Below, one piece after another: positions 16,515 through 24,814 of a stretch of 64,000 nt of DNA; positions within the stretch are counted from its first letter, which is position 1; each line of letters begins with the position of its first letter. The DNA lies in contig NZ_CP091430.1 of NCBI RefSeq assembly GCF_024734895.1, positions 5,350,501 to 5,414,500 of the forward strand, written 5' to 3'. Origin of the DNA: Paenibacillus spongiae (GTDB taxonomy: Bacteria; Bacillota; Bacilli; Paenibacillales; Paenibacillaceae). A model generated the notes under the pieces. The model saw nothing but the letters and a program-made list of their open reading frames with translations. It was not told where the DNA came from and did no database searches. Made by a program: the position numbers and the translations under genes.

Positions 16515-19185
16515 GTTTATTCCCCTTCCGTATGGCGCCTTGCCCATAACCGCTATATTCGTCTGCGGCGGCTTCAATGGCCGCCTGCTGCAGCTGGTTC
16601 GTGATATGGCGGCAGTTCAGCCGCTTCTCGATCAAATCCTGAACGGTGTAATAATAATGATTGCTTGCTTCGAACCCGATTCTTGAATCCCGCTTCAACA
16701 GCTCCATCAGCTGCATGGCGTGATCGGCTTCCTCTTGGGCGATCGCCATCAGCTTCCTTCCGGCCTCAAGCCGGGTGCCCGGCCTTCTCGCCTTAAGATA
16801 GCGGTTCCGGCTTATGACGAAGGTGATTTGGGAATAGGTGCTTCTAAAATGCAGATAAGCCGCCGAAGCCGCATTCATCAGATCATCGAATTCCCGCTCC
16901 GTGCCGGGCAGAAGATTCTTTCTGGCCCGTTCCAGCCGATGAAGCCCCTTCTTCCATCCGCTGGACAGCTTCTTGAACTGCTTCGCAAAGACGGCCTCCG
17001 GGTAGAAGCTTCTCCATGCTGGCAGATCGTCGTAGGGACAGCCGATCATCGTCGCCGCGTAGCCGGTTGGCTGCATGTACAGCAGATTGGCAGGACCGTA
17101 ATTTTGCGGTGCAAAATAGACGGTATTGATGCCGAACGGAAACTCGCGGAACGCGCTGCTGAACGCATCGGAAGCTTCCGCGATCGCCTTCCCGGCTCTG
17201 CGGCCGAATTTGCCGGCCAGCAGCTCTTCGATTCCGGCCTTCGATTCCGAATCCGATTCCCAATAATATTCGGAAGCCATCTCCAAATTGATCGACGGAT
17301 ATCCGCCCAGCGTCCAGCTCAGCATTAATCCCGAGACGCCCGACTCGTTCAGACGGCCCAGGTGCTCCTCAATAAGCTGAAAGACGGGCAGAAACGGCAC
17401 GGCGGAGCACTCCCACGTATTGTTGAACTGTACCTTGGCCGCTGTCCGCAGACCCCGCGATTGCGCCAGCCGCCAGCTTCGCAGCGCCTTCTCGCCCGGA
17501 CCGACGACCGATATGGAATAGTCGATAACCTCTCCCTTCACGCCGCCGACATTCGTCGGAATGGCCTCTTCGCTGTTGCACATGACCGTAACGTTCTCGG
17601 GCAGCTGTTCGATAATCGATGGAATATCCTCATACGCCCACCCCCAAGCCCAACAAATAATGCGTGCCGACGGCTGCGCGCGATGCGCTCCTTCCGCGAT
17701 GACACGGTTCACTTCTGCGACTACGTCGCTTCGGGTTCTCTTGCTGCAGCGGGGACAATTCGTCAGACCTCCGGGCGCTCTGGAGTAACAATTCGTCAAG
17801 TTCTCCGACATTGTTATCGTGAACATACCGGCAAGGCCAGGAACCTCGCGGAATAGCCGTGAAACCCCATTCCGCAGCAGTTCCAGAACACCCGGGCTTG
17901 AGGTGCACATCGACGCATGGCCGTCTTCGATATGTCCCTTCCAATCGGGCTGGCTTTCATAGAAGGACAGCGGCATGGATCTCGGCTCGTTGCAGTACAA
18001 GTAGACGCCGATTCCGAAGCGTGCCGCCCGTTCTACGAGTGCGCGCAGACTGGCGAGCCGTCTCTCCCAGCCGGCCGATAATTCCGGCGCATCCTCCCAC
18101 GGGACAAGGCTGTACAGGACACTCTGCAGCCAGACGCCATTAATGCCTGCATCCGAGAGGCGCTCAAGCAGATCATCCGGAAACGGATTCAATTCCGGCT
18201 CAAGGAGCGGATCGCCATATACGGCGCTGTACGAGTAAATGTAGCGGAACTGCATTCTGGGCGCGCGCCTGAATTCGCCTTTCAACACATAGGGGGCGCC
18301 GCGTTTGCGCATCTGCTGCTCCAGCCATTGCAGACCCCGCATGATGCCAGGTTCGGCGCCAGCGTGAATGGTAATTGCCCGATCCGCAGCCGAAATCGTA
18401 TGGGTCTCGTCGGCGGCAACCGTTCCTCCTTCATCGATGACGATCTCAAGAACAGCGCCTTCTGGATCCGGCGGAGAGGAGGAGGCAGAAGAGACATGAA
18501 TTCTCCACTTCGCCCCCCAGGCCGACTCATGCCTCAAGACGAATCGTTCAACCATCGATTCCAGAATCGGATGATCGTCAGGAATTACAATCGTCCAAGG
18601 GATATCCATCTGAATTCCGCCTAGCTCCGGCATCCGTTCCGGTTTGCTGCGGCGTGCCGTTTCTTTCTTATAACGATGCAGAAAATCGAACGGCCGCTCG
18701 GCAGCTTCCGATCCGGCAGCGCCCTCCTGGGAGGCAGAACCATATTCAGAAACTATTTCGCTTATATAAGCCGTCTGAGCCCGTTCCTCAGGAGTCAGCG
18801 GCCTGTAAATCACCGGCTCGGCCCAAGGCTTGCTGCTTCCCAGCTTGATCCATAGAAAGTCATCCTCTTTCAACGTGAAAGCCAGCTTCTCCTCCGTCCA
18901 TCCAAGCAGCTGAAGAAGCTGCTCATATGGCAGCAAATGCCAATTGGCCCGAATGATTGTGATATACCCCCGCTCAAGCCACTTGGCATCCTTAACCTGC
19001 GATTCGCCAAGCCCCAGCCCGGCGGCAGCTTCAACGATTTCCTCTTCCGTCGCCTTCATCACATCGGCGATCCGCGACGGCGGGACCATTCCCCAATTGC
19101 GCCATATGACGGCCTGCATGCGTGTCGGAAAGTGCGGAAAAGACAGGGCCGGGCGCCCTTGCTCCGTTTGCAGTTCGAGTACCAT
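16486..19185 (-). CDS. large intracellular glycoside hydrolase-like protein with GH20-type architecture
   Basis: 899 residues from ATG at 19185 (GGAGG nine bases upstream). No signal peptide. Residues about 1-135 are an unusual helical region with two similar units (RIADVMKATEEEIVEAAAGL and EQLLQLLGWTEEKLAFTL). Residues about 195-320 resemble the zincin-like domain 2 before GH20 barrels (IHAGAEPGIMRGLQWLEQQM). From about 325 comes a TIM-barrel-like region (DDLLERLSDAGINGVWLQS, IGVYLYCNEPRS, GMFTITMSENLTNCYS, ICWAWGWAY, GLMLSWTLGGYPS), with a NCPRCSK cysteine motif. The rest is helical. The exact GH family was not recognised and the acid/base residue is unassigned; Glu in TMSEN is a candidate. 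It sits among dehydrogenases, RidA and a PLP enzyme. Confidence 0.75.
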   Translation of the reverse strand: MVLELQTEQGRPALSFPHFPTRMQAVIWRNWGMVPPSRIADVMKATEEEIVEAAAGLGLGESQVKDAKWLERGYITIIRANWHLLPYEQLLQLLGWTEEKLAFTLKEDDFLWIKLGSSKPWAEPVIYRPLTPEERAQTAYISEIVSEYGSASQEGAAGSEAAERPFDFLHRYKKETARRSKPERMPELGGIQMDIPWTIVIPDDHPILESMVERFVLRHESAWGAKWRIHVSSASSSPPDPEGAVLEIVIDEGGTVAADETHTISAADRAITIHAGAEPGIMRGLQWLEQQMRKRGAPYVLKGEFRRAPRMQFRYIYSYSAVYGDPLLEPELNPFPDDLLERLSDAGINGVWLQSVLYSLVPWEDAPELSAGWERRLASLRALVERAARFGIGVYLYCNEPRSMPLSFYESQPDWKGHIEDGHASMCTSSPGVLELLRNGVSRLFREVPGLAGMFTITMSENLTNCYSRAPGGLTNCPRCSKRTRSDVVAEVNRVIAEGAHRAQPSARIICWAWGWAYEDIPSIIEQLPENVTVMCNSEEAIPTNVGGVKGEVIDYSISVVGPGEKALRSWRLAQSRGLRTAAKVQFNNTWECSAVPFLPVFQLIEEHLGRLNESGVSGLMLSWTLGGYPSINLEMASEYYWESDSESKAGIEELLAGKFGRRAGKAIAEASDAFSSAFREFPFGINTVYFAPQNYGPANLLYMQPTGYAATMIGCPYDDLPAWRSFYPEAVFAKQFKKLSSGWKKGLHRLERARKNLLPGTEREFDDLMNAASAAYLHFRSTYSQITFVISRNRYLKARRPGTRLEAGRKLMAIAQEEADHAMQLMELLKRDSRIGFEASNHYYYTVQDLIEKRLNCRHITNQLQQAAIEAAADEYSGYGQGAIRKGNKHERIGMGSE

Positions 19186-19289
19186 TCCGTAAAGCCTCCA
19201 TTGCGGCCGATAAGGATCAGAGCCCGCTCCTGGCATCGGCCGTTATCGATTCGAATCCATAGCCTGATATTACGCGCGCTTGCGAATCG

Positions 19290-20306
19290 CTAAGATGCAG
19301 GGGGCTGCGCGCTCAGCACGATATCGCGTCCTGACGCGCAGGAAGCTGCGATCGCGTCGGCGACTTCGATGCCATGAACGGCATCGGCAAACGACACGAC
19401 GTCCGGCGATTCGCCCCGTGCGATGCAGCGGCATATGTAGGTCAGCTGCTCGCGCAAGCTCCCGATGGATTGTCCATGCAGCGTCGTGTGGATATTCATA
19501 TCCGGCGAGAATCTTCCGGCGCTGCTCCAAAATTGCAGGCCGGTATTGCTTGTCTCGAATTGCGCGGTTCCATGCGTGCCGATGACCTCGATCGCATCCG
19601 CAATCTCAATGCCCGCCGCGTTAGGCGTCATCCAATTGCTGTGCAGCACAGCAAGCGTGCCGTTCTCGAACTCCAGGTTCGCCCACAGCACTTCGGGAGC
19701 TGCAGCTCCGGATACGCTTCTTCCGTAGGCTCTGACGCTCTTGACGCGGCTCCCGGCGTACCAGATGGCCAGATCCAAGTCGTGAATCATCAGCTCGTAT
19801 ACGGTGTGCGTACGCTGGAACGTCTCGAAGAGAAACTGTTCGCGGGCACGCTTCATGTACATGCTGACCGGCCGGCCGATCCGTTCCGTCCCGATTGCTG
19901 CCTTAATCGCCGCATAACGGGGGTCAAAGCGCAGCAGATGCCCGGGAATGAGCAGCCGGCCGCTCTCCGCCGCAGCCGCCTGCATCGCTCTGGCTTCACC
20001 AGGGTCTATCGCGACCGGCTTCTCTACCAGAACATGCTTCCCGGATCGAAGCGCTTTCACGGTCGGATCCAGATGGGCGTGTTCAATCGTCACCACGCTG
20101 ATCAGATCGAGGTCGTCCCGCTGCAGCAATTCATCGGCATTCAAGTAACGATGCTCGATTCCGTATTCCCTGCCGGCTATCTCCAGACGCTCCTCCGAGC
20201 TGTCGCAGACGGCCACGACTTCCGCTTGCGCAAGTGAGCTATAGGCTTCAAGATGGCACATCCCCCATCTGCCCAAGCCGATGATTCCGACTCTTGCTTT
20301 GTTCAT
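19290..20306 (-). CDS. Gfo/Idh/MocA family dehydrogenase (copy 3)
   Basis: 338 residues; AAGGAG nine bases before the ATG. Rossmann motif RVGIIGLGRWGMCHLEAY, signature VEKPVAID, and an unusual C-terminal domain with MKRAREQFLFETFQRTHTVYELMIHDLDLAIWYAG holding the His-Asp pair. It reads as an inositol 2-dehydrogenase-like enzyme. It lies between the MBL hydrolase gene (39 bases away) and the glycosidase-like gene and is the second dehydrogenase of its type in the same operon, which suggests an oxidation and a later reduction on one substrate (inference). Confidence 0.9.
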   Translation of the reverse strand: MNKARVGIIGLGRWGMCHLEAYSSLAQAEVVAVCDSSEERLEIAGREYGIEHRYLNADELLQRDDLDLISVVTIEHAHLDPTVKALRSGKHVLVEKPVAIDPGEARAMQAAAAESGRLLIPGHLLRFDPRYAAIKAAIGTERIGRPVSMYMKRAREQFLFETFQRTHTVYELMIHDLDLAIWYAGSRVKSVRAYGRSVSGAAAPEVLWANLEFENGTLAVLHSNWMTPNAAGIEIADAIEVIGTHGTAQFETSNTGLQFWSSAGRFSPDMNIHTTLHGQSIGSLREQLTYICRCIARGESPDVVSFADAVHGIEVADAIAASCASGRDIVLSAQPPAS

Positions 20307-20345
20307 CTGTACGCGCTCCTTTTCAGTGGGCTTCGTTTGCGATGA

Positions 20346-21089
20346 TTACAAATTCGGAGGAATTTCCAGCCGTTCGAAATACCCGTGAGCCAAGTCGATA
20401 TGCTTCCAGGCCTCATCGGCGAGGAATACCCCATGCCCCGGAAATAAGCTGTCGATGCGCAGCTGCTGCAGTTTGGCGACCGTCGCCGCATAATCCTGTA
20501 TGCTGCAGTCCCATATGTTCTGGATTACGACCTTCCCTCCGGCAAAAACAGAATCGCCGCCGAACAGCAGCCTCCTCCCGCCTCGCTCCATCATGAATCC
20601 GATATGCCCTCGTGCATGCCCTGGCGTATCGAGCACGCGCAGCACGGTGCTCCCAATGACGATCTCGTCATACTCGGAAACTTGCCGCTCCACCGGACAA
20701 GCTCTGAATTCATAATCAGCCGGATAAACGCCGGCTCTGACCGCAGCATTCAAGCTGATCTTCTCCCTGTCCGCGTTCTCAATCCACGGCGCAGCTTCCT
20801 TGGACGCAATGACCTGCATCCCGTACCGCTCATGAAAAAAAGCGGCTCCTGCGGCATGATCGCCATGAGCGTGCGTCAGGAGCAAATACCGGATCTGACC
20901 GGGCTCAATGCCGATCCGCTCCATATTCGCCACGATCCGCTCCGGTTCCACGCCTCCTCCGGCATCGATCAGCGCGAATTCCCCTCCGCCTCCATCCAAT
21001 ACGAAGACATTGCAATCGATGGAATGGGTAAGCTGGGCGCCATGCTTGCCGCTGCCAACCATGAAGATGCCTTCGTGAAGCCGGATCAT
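20346..21089 (-). CDS. MBL-fold metallo-hydrolase
   Basis: 247 residues if the ATG overlapping the RidA stop codon (ATGA) is used; a start at 21110 is also possible. The zinc motif is LLLTHAHGDHAAGA (His73, His75, Asp77, His78), followed by GHARGHIGF and a C-terminal LFPGHGVFL with further His ligands; the GGDSVFAGG Asp fits the bridging ligand. The family includes lactonases, glyoxalases and thioesterases. In this operon a lactonase acting on the product of a sugar dehydrogenase is the simplest role (inference). Confidence 0.88.
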   Translation of the reverse strand: MIRLHEGIFMVGSGKHGAQLTHSIDCNVFVLDGGGGEFALIDAGGGVEPERIVANMERIGIEPGQIRYLLLTHAHGDHAAGAAFFHERYGMQVIASKEAAPWIENADREKISLNAAVRAGVYPADYEFRACPVERQVSEYDEIVIGSTVLRVLDTPGHARGHIGFMMERGGRRLLFGGDSVFAGGKVVIQNIWDCSIQDYAATVAKLQQLRIDSLFPGHGVFLADEAWKHIDLAHGYFERLEIPPNL

Positions 21090-21475
21090 GATGGAATATA
21101 GGCGATGCACTCGATTTCCACGCGCATGCCGCGCGGAAATTTGACGATTTCGAAGGTGCTCCGGGCAGGCGGCTCCTCCTTGAAGAACGTCCCGTACACT
21201 TCGTTATAGATCCCGAAATCATCCAATTCATCAATAAACGAAGTCACTTTAACGACATGCTCCAGCGACGTTCCTGCAGCCCGCAATATTTCCTCGATAT
21301 ACGTCAGAACGACATGCGTCTGCTTGCCGATATCCCCCGGATGCAGCACCGCCCCGGTTTCGAGATCGAACGGGCAGGTGCCCGCCACATAGACCATGTC
21401 GCCAAGCTTGACCGCTTGCGAATATTTACCGCTTGGTACCGGCGCTTTATCGGTTTTAATAATTTCTTTTCTCAT
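21086..21475 (-). CDS. RidA family enamine/imine deaminase
   Basis: 129 residues, full family length. The signature PPARSTFEIVKFPRGMRVEIE includes the Arg that binds the carboxylate of imine substrates, and GDMVYVAGTCPFDLETG is the usual N-terminal part. GAGGGAG precedes the ATG. RidA proteins hydrolyse reactive imines released by PLP enzymes; the class V aminotransferase-like gene two positions upstream is an obvious source. It overlaps the MBL gene by four bases. Confidence 0.92.
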   Translation of the reverse strand: MRKEIIKTDKAPVPSGKYSQAVKLGDMVYVAGTCPFDLETGAVLHPGDIGKQTHVVLTYIEEILRAAGTSLEHVVKVTSFIDELDDFGIYNEVYGTFFKEEPPARSTFEIVKFPRGMRVEIECIAYIPS

Positions 21476-21529
21476 CGACGATTCACTCCCTCTGATCTGG
21501 CCGGAGGCCTTATTTCATCATGGATCCCA

Positions 21530-22501
21530 TTAGAGCTGCAAAGCGGTGTGCTCGACAGACGACCGGTTGGCGGCGAGCGTTACGGCGAGCGTCCGTGCGG
21601 CGTCGCTGTAGCTGCTTAAGACCGGCTCCTGCGTATGGCGGATAATGGCATCGATAAACGCTTTGGATTGCTCGAAATAAGGTTCCACCGCAGACGTTAC
21701 GGTCTCATTCTGATTCTCGTCCACAATGGTTAAGGTGAAGCCGTTGTTGCTCAGATGGACGAAGAAATCGGGACCGAACAATTTGACATCGGAGGAGGAA
21801 TGGTGAACCGACAGACATGATTCCGTGATGCTGCCGATCGTCCCCCCTTCCATCGAGAACGTAATCGCTCCCGCGTCGTAGATGGTTCCTTGAGCTTGCT
21901 GCCGGTCGAAGGACACGCGCCCGAATTTGGCTTCGATCTCTTGGAATTCGCCGGCCAGATAACGGATCATGTCCACCTGATGCGTGACGGCATCCACCAG
22001 ATGCCCGCCGGACATATCCAGCTGATGCCACCAGCGTGCCGGATGAGAGCCGCCGAACCGATAAGCCTGGATCAAATGCGCCTGGCGTCCGTTCAAGTAG
22101 GCCTTGGCCTGCTGGACCGTATCCAGATAACGAAGGCAGTAGCCTACCGAATGAATAATGCCCGATTCGAGAATCGCCTTCTCCTTCTGAAGCACCTCTT
22201 CTACATTCAATCCGAGCGGCTTCTCTACGAACAGATGAATGCCCCGCTTGGCCGCGAGCTCCTCCAGATTGCCTCTGGCGAACTGCGGCGTGCAGATGTA
22301 CACGGCATCGATCCGGCCCGGATCCAGAACATCCTCCGCGCTGTCCATGACCTGCGCCCCGGTGCGCTCCGCAGCATTGGCCGCATTCTCCGGGCTCACA
22401 TCGTAGACCGATACGATCTCCGCTTCATCGATCCGCTTCAAGCTTTCGATATGAAGCGAGGCGATGCCGCCTACTCCAATAAATCCGATTCTTAAGCTCA
22501 T
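21530..22501 (-). CDS. Gfo/Idh/MocA family dehydrogenase (copy 4)
   Basis: 323 residues from ATG at 22501. Rossmann motif RIGFIGVGGIASLHIESL, signature VEKPLGLN, and C-terminal domain with RWWHQLDMSGGHLVDAVTHQVDMIRYLAGE (His-x3-Asp). The open frame continues 57 codons further upstream to 22672, but without ribosome site, so that part is treated as non-coding (see rejected items). In the operon it lies between the aminotransferase-like gene and RidA. Confidence 0.9.
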   Translation of the reverse strand: MSLRIGFIGVGGIASLHIESLKRIDEAEIVSVYDVSPENAANAAERTGAQVMDSAEDVLDPGRIDAVYICTPQFARGNLEELAAKRGIHLFVEKPLGLNVEEVLQKEKAILESGIIHSVGYCLRYLDTVQQAKAYLNGRQAHLIQAYRFGGSHPARWWHQLDMSGGHLVDAVTHQVDMIRYLAGEFQEIEAKFGRVSFDRQQAQGTIYDAGAITFSMEGGTIGSITESCLSVHHSSSDVKLFGPDFFVHLSNNGFTLTIVDENQNETVTSAVEPYFEQSKAFIDAIIRHTQEPVLSSYSDAARTLAVTLAANRSSVEHTALQL

Positions 22502-22542
22502 CCTCATCCAACCTTTCATATGGCTCAGATATAATCGACATT

Positions 22543-22562
22543 CTTGACTGCAAGCAGTCAAG
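22543..22562 (-). other. hairpin in the intercistronic gap of the GntR-led operon
   Basis: CTTGACTGC and GCAGTCAAG pair perfectly around AA, 40 bases upstream of the copy 4 start. There is no U-run, so it may protect or separate transcript segments rather than terminate. Confidence 0.4.
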
Positions 22563-22684
22563 TGGTGATTTGCCTCATAATATTCGCTGCTGCCCTGATG
22601 ATACCTGCATAGATAGCGGTACATTTCATACTTTGTTCGCGCTTCCAATAGCGCCTGAGAATGTCCGGTCATTTACGTGCCGGT

Positions 22685-23791
22685 TTATATATAGCGCAGC
22701 AAGCGTTCGATATCGCCGCTGTCGTTGAACGCATGAATCGATACGCGAAATCTGCCGTCGCCCCCCCACAAATAGATACGCTCCTTCCGGAGCATCTCCG
22801 CGATTTCGGCGCCTTGGCCGGATACGACGCAAATATTGCCCGCGCGGTGCTTAGGTTCATGCGGAGTCATAACCTCATAGCCCTTCTCCATGAGCCTGCC
22901 GGTTAGCTCGCTTCCAAGCTGCAAAATATGCTCCTCAACGCGGTCGATGCCCGCCTGTAAGAGGAGTCCCGTCGAGAATTCAAGCGCATATACGGTAGGG
23001 TAGCTCGGGTATCCGGTCTCGAACCGCCGGCTGTCCGCGAATAATTCGTATTGGTTATAGCGCTGAGGACTGAACATATCCGCAACGCTCCGCCAGCCGA
23101 TGGTGCGGGGAATAAAGCCTGACAACCGGGCAGGATTCACGGCGAGAATCCCGAGGCCGTGCAACCCCAGCAGCCACTTATACGAGCTGCATACCACGAA
23201 GTCGGAGGCATTCATGTCAACGGAAACGGCACCCAGCGATTGCGTGGCGTCCAGCAGCAGCAGCGTATCCGTATGCTTCAGGCATTCGTACAGGGAGCGG
23301 TAATCGAGCCTCGCCCCGGACAGGTAGCTGACGTGGCTCGCCATGACCAGCCGGGTGCGGCTGTCCACCTCGGCCAGGATATCATCCGGAGCAATTTGCC
23401 AGTTCCGGTGAGGGACGACCCGCACCTCGACTCCCCGTTCCTTCAGCATCAGCCACGGCAGAACGCCGGAAGGAAACTCCAGGTTATTGATCACGACATT
23501 ATCGCCTGGCCGGAACTCAATCGAGCCGGCAATCATGGAAATAATCTCCGACGAGTTCGACAGAAAGCCGATGTTCTCCGGTTTACCCCCGAGCAGCCTG
23601 GCGATGTTCGCCTTGCATGAGGCTTCGATAAGGCTGTTATGATCCCGGCCTCCCGGCCCGTCGCTTCTAAGCTTCAAGTAATCGTCGACCGCCGCATGGA
23701 CCCCTTTCAATGGAGGGGTCTCCGCACCGCTGTAGAACCACGTGCTCGTATCCAAATCGGCAAAGAGACTCTTACTCAATAACGCTTCCAA
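22685..23791 (-). CDS. class V PLP-dependent aminotransferase-like enzyme
   Basis: 368 residues. The start is TTG with GAGGAG eight bases upstream. Fold type I signatures: GFLSNSSEIISM, Asp181 in LLLDATQSLGAVSVD, and the PLP-binding Lys205 in CSSYKWLLGLHG. This is the cysteine desulfurase / isopenicillin N epimerase / serine-pyruvate aminotransferase branch; the mobile Cys loop of desulfurases is not evident, and there is no IscU gene, so desulfuration is unlikely. Expected reaction: transamination, lyase or epimerase chemistry on an amino acid or amino sugar acid. It directly follows the GntR regulator. Confidence 0.88.
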   Translation of the reverse strand: MEALLSKSLFADLDTSTWFYSGAETPPLKGVHAAVDDYLKLRSDGPGGRDHNSLIEASCKANIARLLGGKPENIGFLSNSSEIISMIAGSIEFRPGDNVVINNLEFPSGVLPWLMLKERGVEVRVVPHRNWQIAPDDILAEVDSRTRLVMASHVSYLSGARLDYRSLYECLKHTDTLLLLDATQSLGAVSVDMNASDFVVCSSYKWLLGLHGLGILAVNPARLSGFIPRTIGWRSVADMFSPQRYNQYELFADSRRFETGYPSYPTVYALEFSTGLLLQAGIDRVEEHILQLGSELTGRLMEKGYEVMTPHEPKHRAGNICVVSGQGAEIAEMLRKERIYLWGGDGRFRVSIHAFNDSGDIERLLRYI

Positions 23792-23829
23792 ATACGTCCA
23801 CTCCTCGCTTTGGAATCCACTCGCCTGTA

Positions 23830-24528
23830 CTAGAACCAGGCGCGATTATCAAATTCGGGATCAGTCGCTTTCCTCATGTCGGCAAATTCGCAATAGGAGC
23901 GGTAAATATGGCTTCGCATCACATTCTCCGCTTCATCCGGATCCCGCTTGCTTAACGCCTCGATCAGCTCGAGGTGCTGCCAGGCCTCCTTCTCCTTCGT
24001 TGAAGCGCTGCCCAGAATACGATTGACGAGCGAGATCTGGAAGGAAATCGTTCTGTACATCGCAATGAGCCGCTCGTGCGAGGAGAGCTCGATAATCGTT
24101 TGGTGGATGTGCAGAGAATCGGGAAGCAAAGATGAAACCGAATCGTCGTGAACCTTCGCTTTCATCTGTTCATAGAAGCTCTGCAGCGCCCGAACATCGT
24201 CATCCGTCGCCTTCATGACGGCCAGCCGGATCGCCAATCCTTCATAAACCGCCCTCAGCGAATAGATTTCGAAGACATCCTTCATACGCAATTCGCGAAC
24301 CTGTGGCCCTCTATTCGGAACGATCACGATAATGCCCTCGCCCGACAATTGACGAATCGCCTCGCGGACCGGCGTCTGACTGATGCCGTAATCCTTGGCC
24401 AGCTTCGTCTCCACGATCCGGTCGCCGGGATTTAATTCACCCTCCAGAATTTGATTCTTAATCAGCTCCACCAGATCTCCGCTTATACTTTGCTTTGTCA
24501 GCAGATGCGGCTTCGTCGCTTTCACCAT
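23830..24528 (-). CDS. GntR family regulator, FadR/FCD subfamily
   Basis: 232 residues from ATG at 24528 with AGAGG seven bases upstream. Winged helix at about 15-80 (GDRIVETKLAKDYGISQTPV, REAIRQLSGEGIIVIVPNRG) and an all-helical FCD ligand domain with Asp/His metal-type positions in DSLHIHQTIIEL and RSHIYRSY. Such regulators usually repress their own operon until an acidic sugar or organic acid binds. It is the first gene of the 15.4-24.5 kb operon, whose promoter contains a matching palindrome. Confidence 0.92.
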   Translation of the reverse strand: MVKATKPHLLTKQSISGDLVELIKNQILEGELNPGDRIVETKLAKDYGISQTPVREAIRQLSGEGIIVIVPNRGPQVRELRMKDVFEIYSLRAVYEGLAIRLAVMKATDDDVRALQSFYEQMKAKVHDDSVSSLLPDSLHIHQTIIELSSHERLIAMYRTISFQISLVNRILGSASTKEKEAWQHLELIEALSKRDPDEAENVMRSHIYRSYCEFADMRKATDPEFDNRAWF

Positions 24529-24651
24529 CAATCAACCTCTATTTCTAATGATAATTACAATTGCAGATCGAACGAATGGACGGGAAACAGCCTTTCTTTC
24601 TTACAACCGACAACAAATTGTTTATCCAGGAGGACCTCTTCTTACCAATCA

Positions 24652-24698
24652 TATATTATATATAATATAAAATGCATAATTTCTTGTAAACGCTTTTT
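24652..24698 (-). promoter_or_regulatory. promoter of the GntR-led operon with palindromic operator and cre-like site
   Basis: Minus strand: -35 TTTACA (24685-24690), 17-base spacer, -10 TATTAT (24662-24667). A perfect 18-base palindrome TATATTATATATAATATA (24652-24669) covers the -10. A cre-like site TGTAAACGCTTTTT (24685-24698) covers the -35 and differs from the CcpA consensus TGWAANCGNTNWCA at few positions. Together this predicts repression both by the first-gene product and by carbon catabolite control. Confidence 0.7.
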
Positions 24699-24721
24699 TT
24701 GGTTTTTTTAAAAGTTGCATA

Positions 24722-24758
24722 CAAAATAAAAAACCGCCGGATCTGCTCGTCCAGCGGT
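24722..24758 (-). terminator. Rho-independent terminator of the cardiolipin synthase gene
   Basis: Minus-strand stem ACCGCTGGA / TCCGGCGGT (one mismatch) followed by TTTTTTATTTTG. Confidence 0.9.
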
Positions 24759-24814
24759 CTTCTATGCAATTCGAGCATCCTGCAGTGCGACGCGCAATCG
24801 ATTCTGCCGCGATA

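Noticed and set aside
19374-20237. 287-codon open frame on the plus strand
   Set aside because: Antisense shadow of Gfo/Idh/MocA copy 3.
22502-22672. 57-codon N-terminal extension of Gfo/Idh/MocA copy 4, with a SQE motif faintly like Spo0E-type phosphatases
   Set aside because: No ribosome site before 22672, the key Asp of the Spo0E motif is missing, and the Rossmann fold starts right at the better start 22501.
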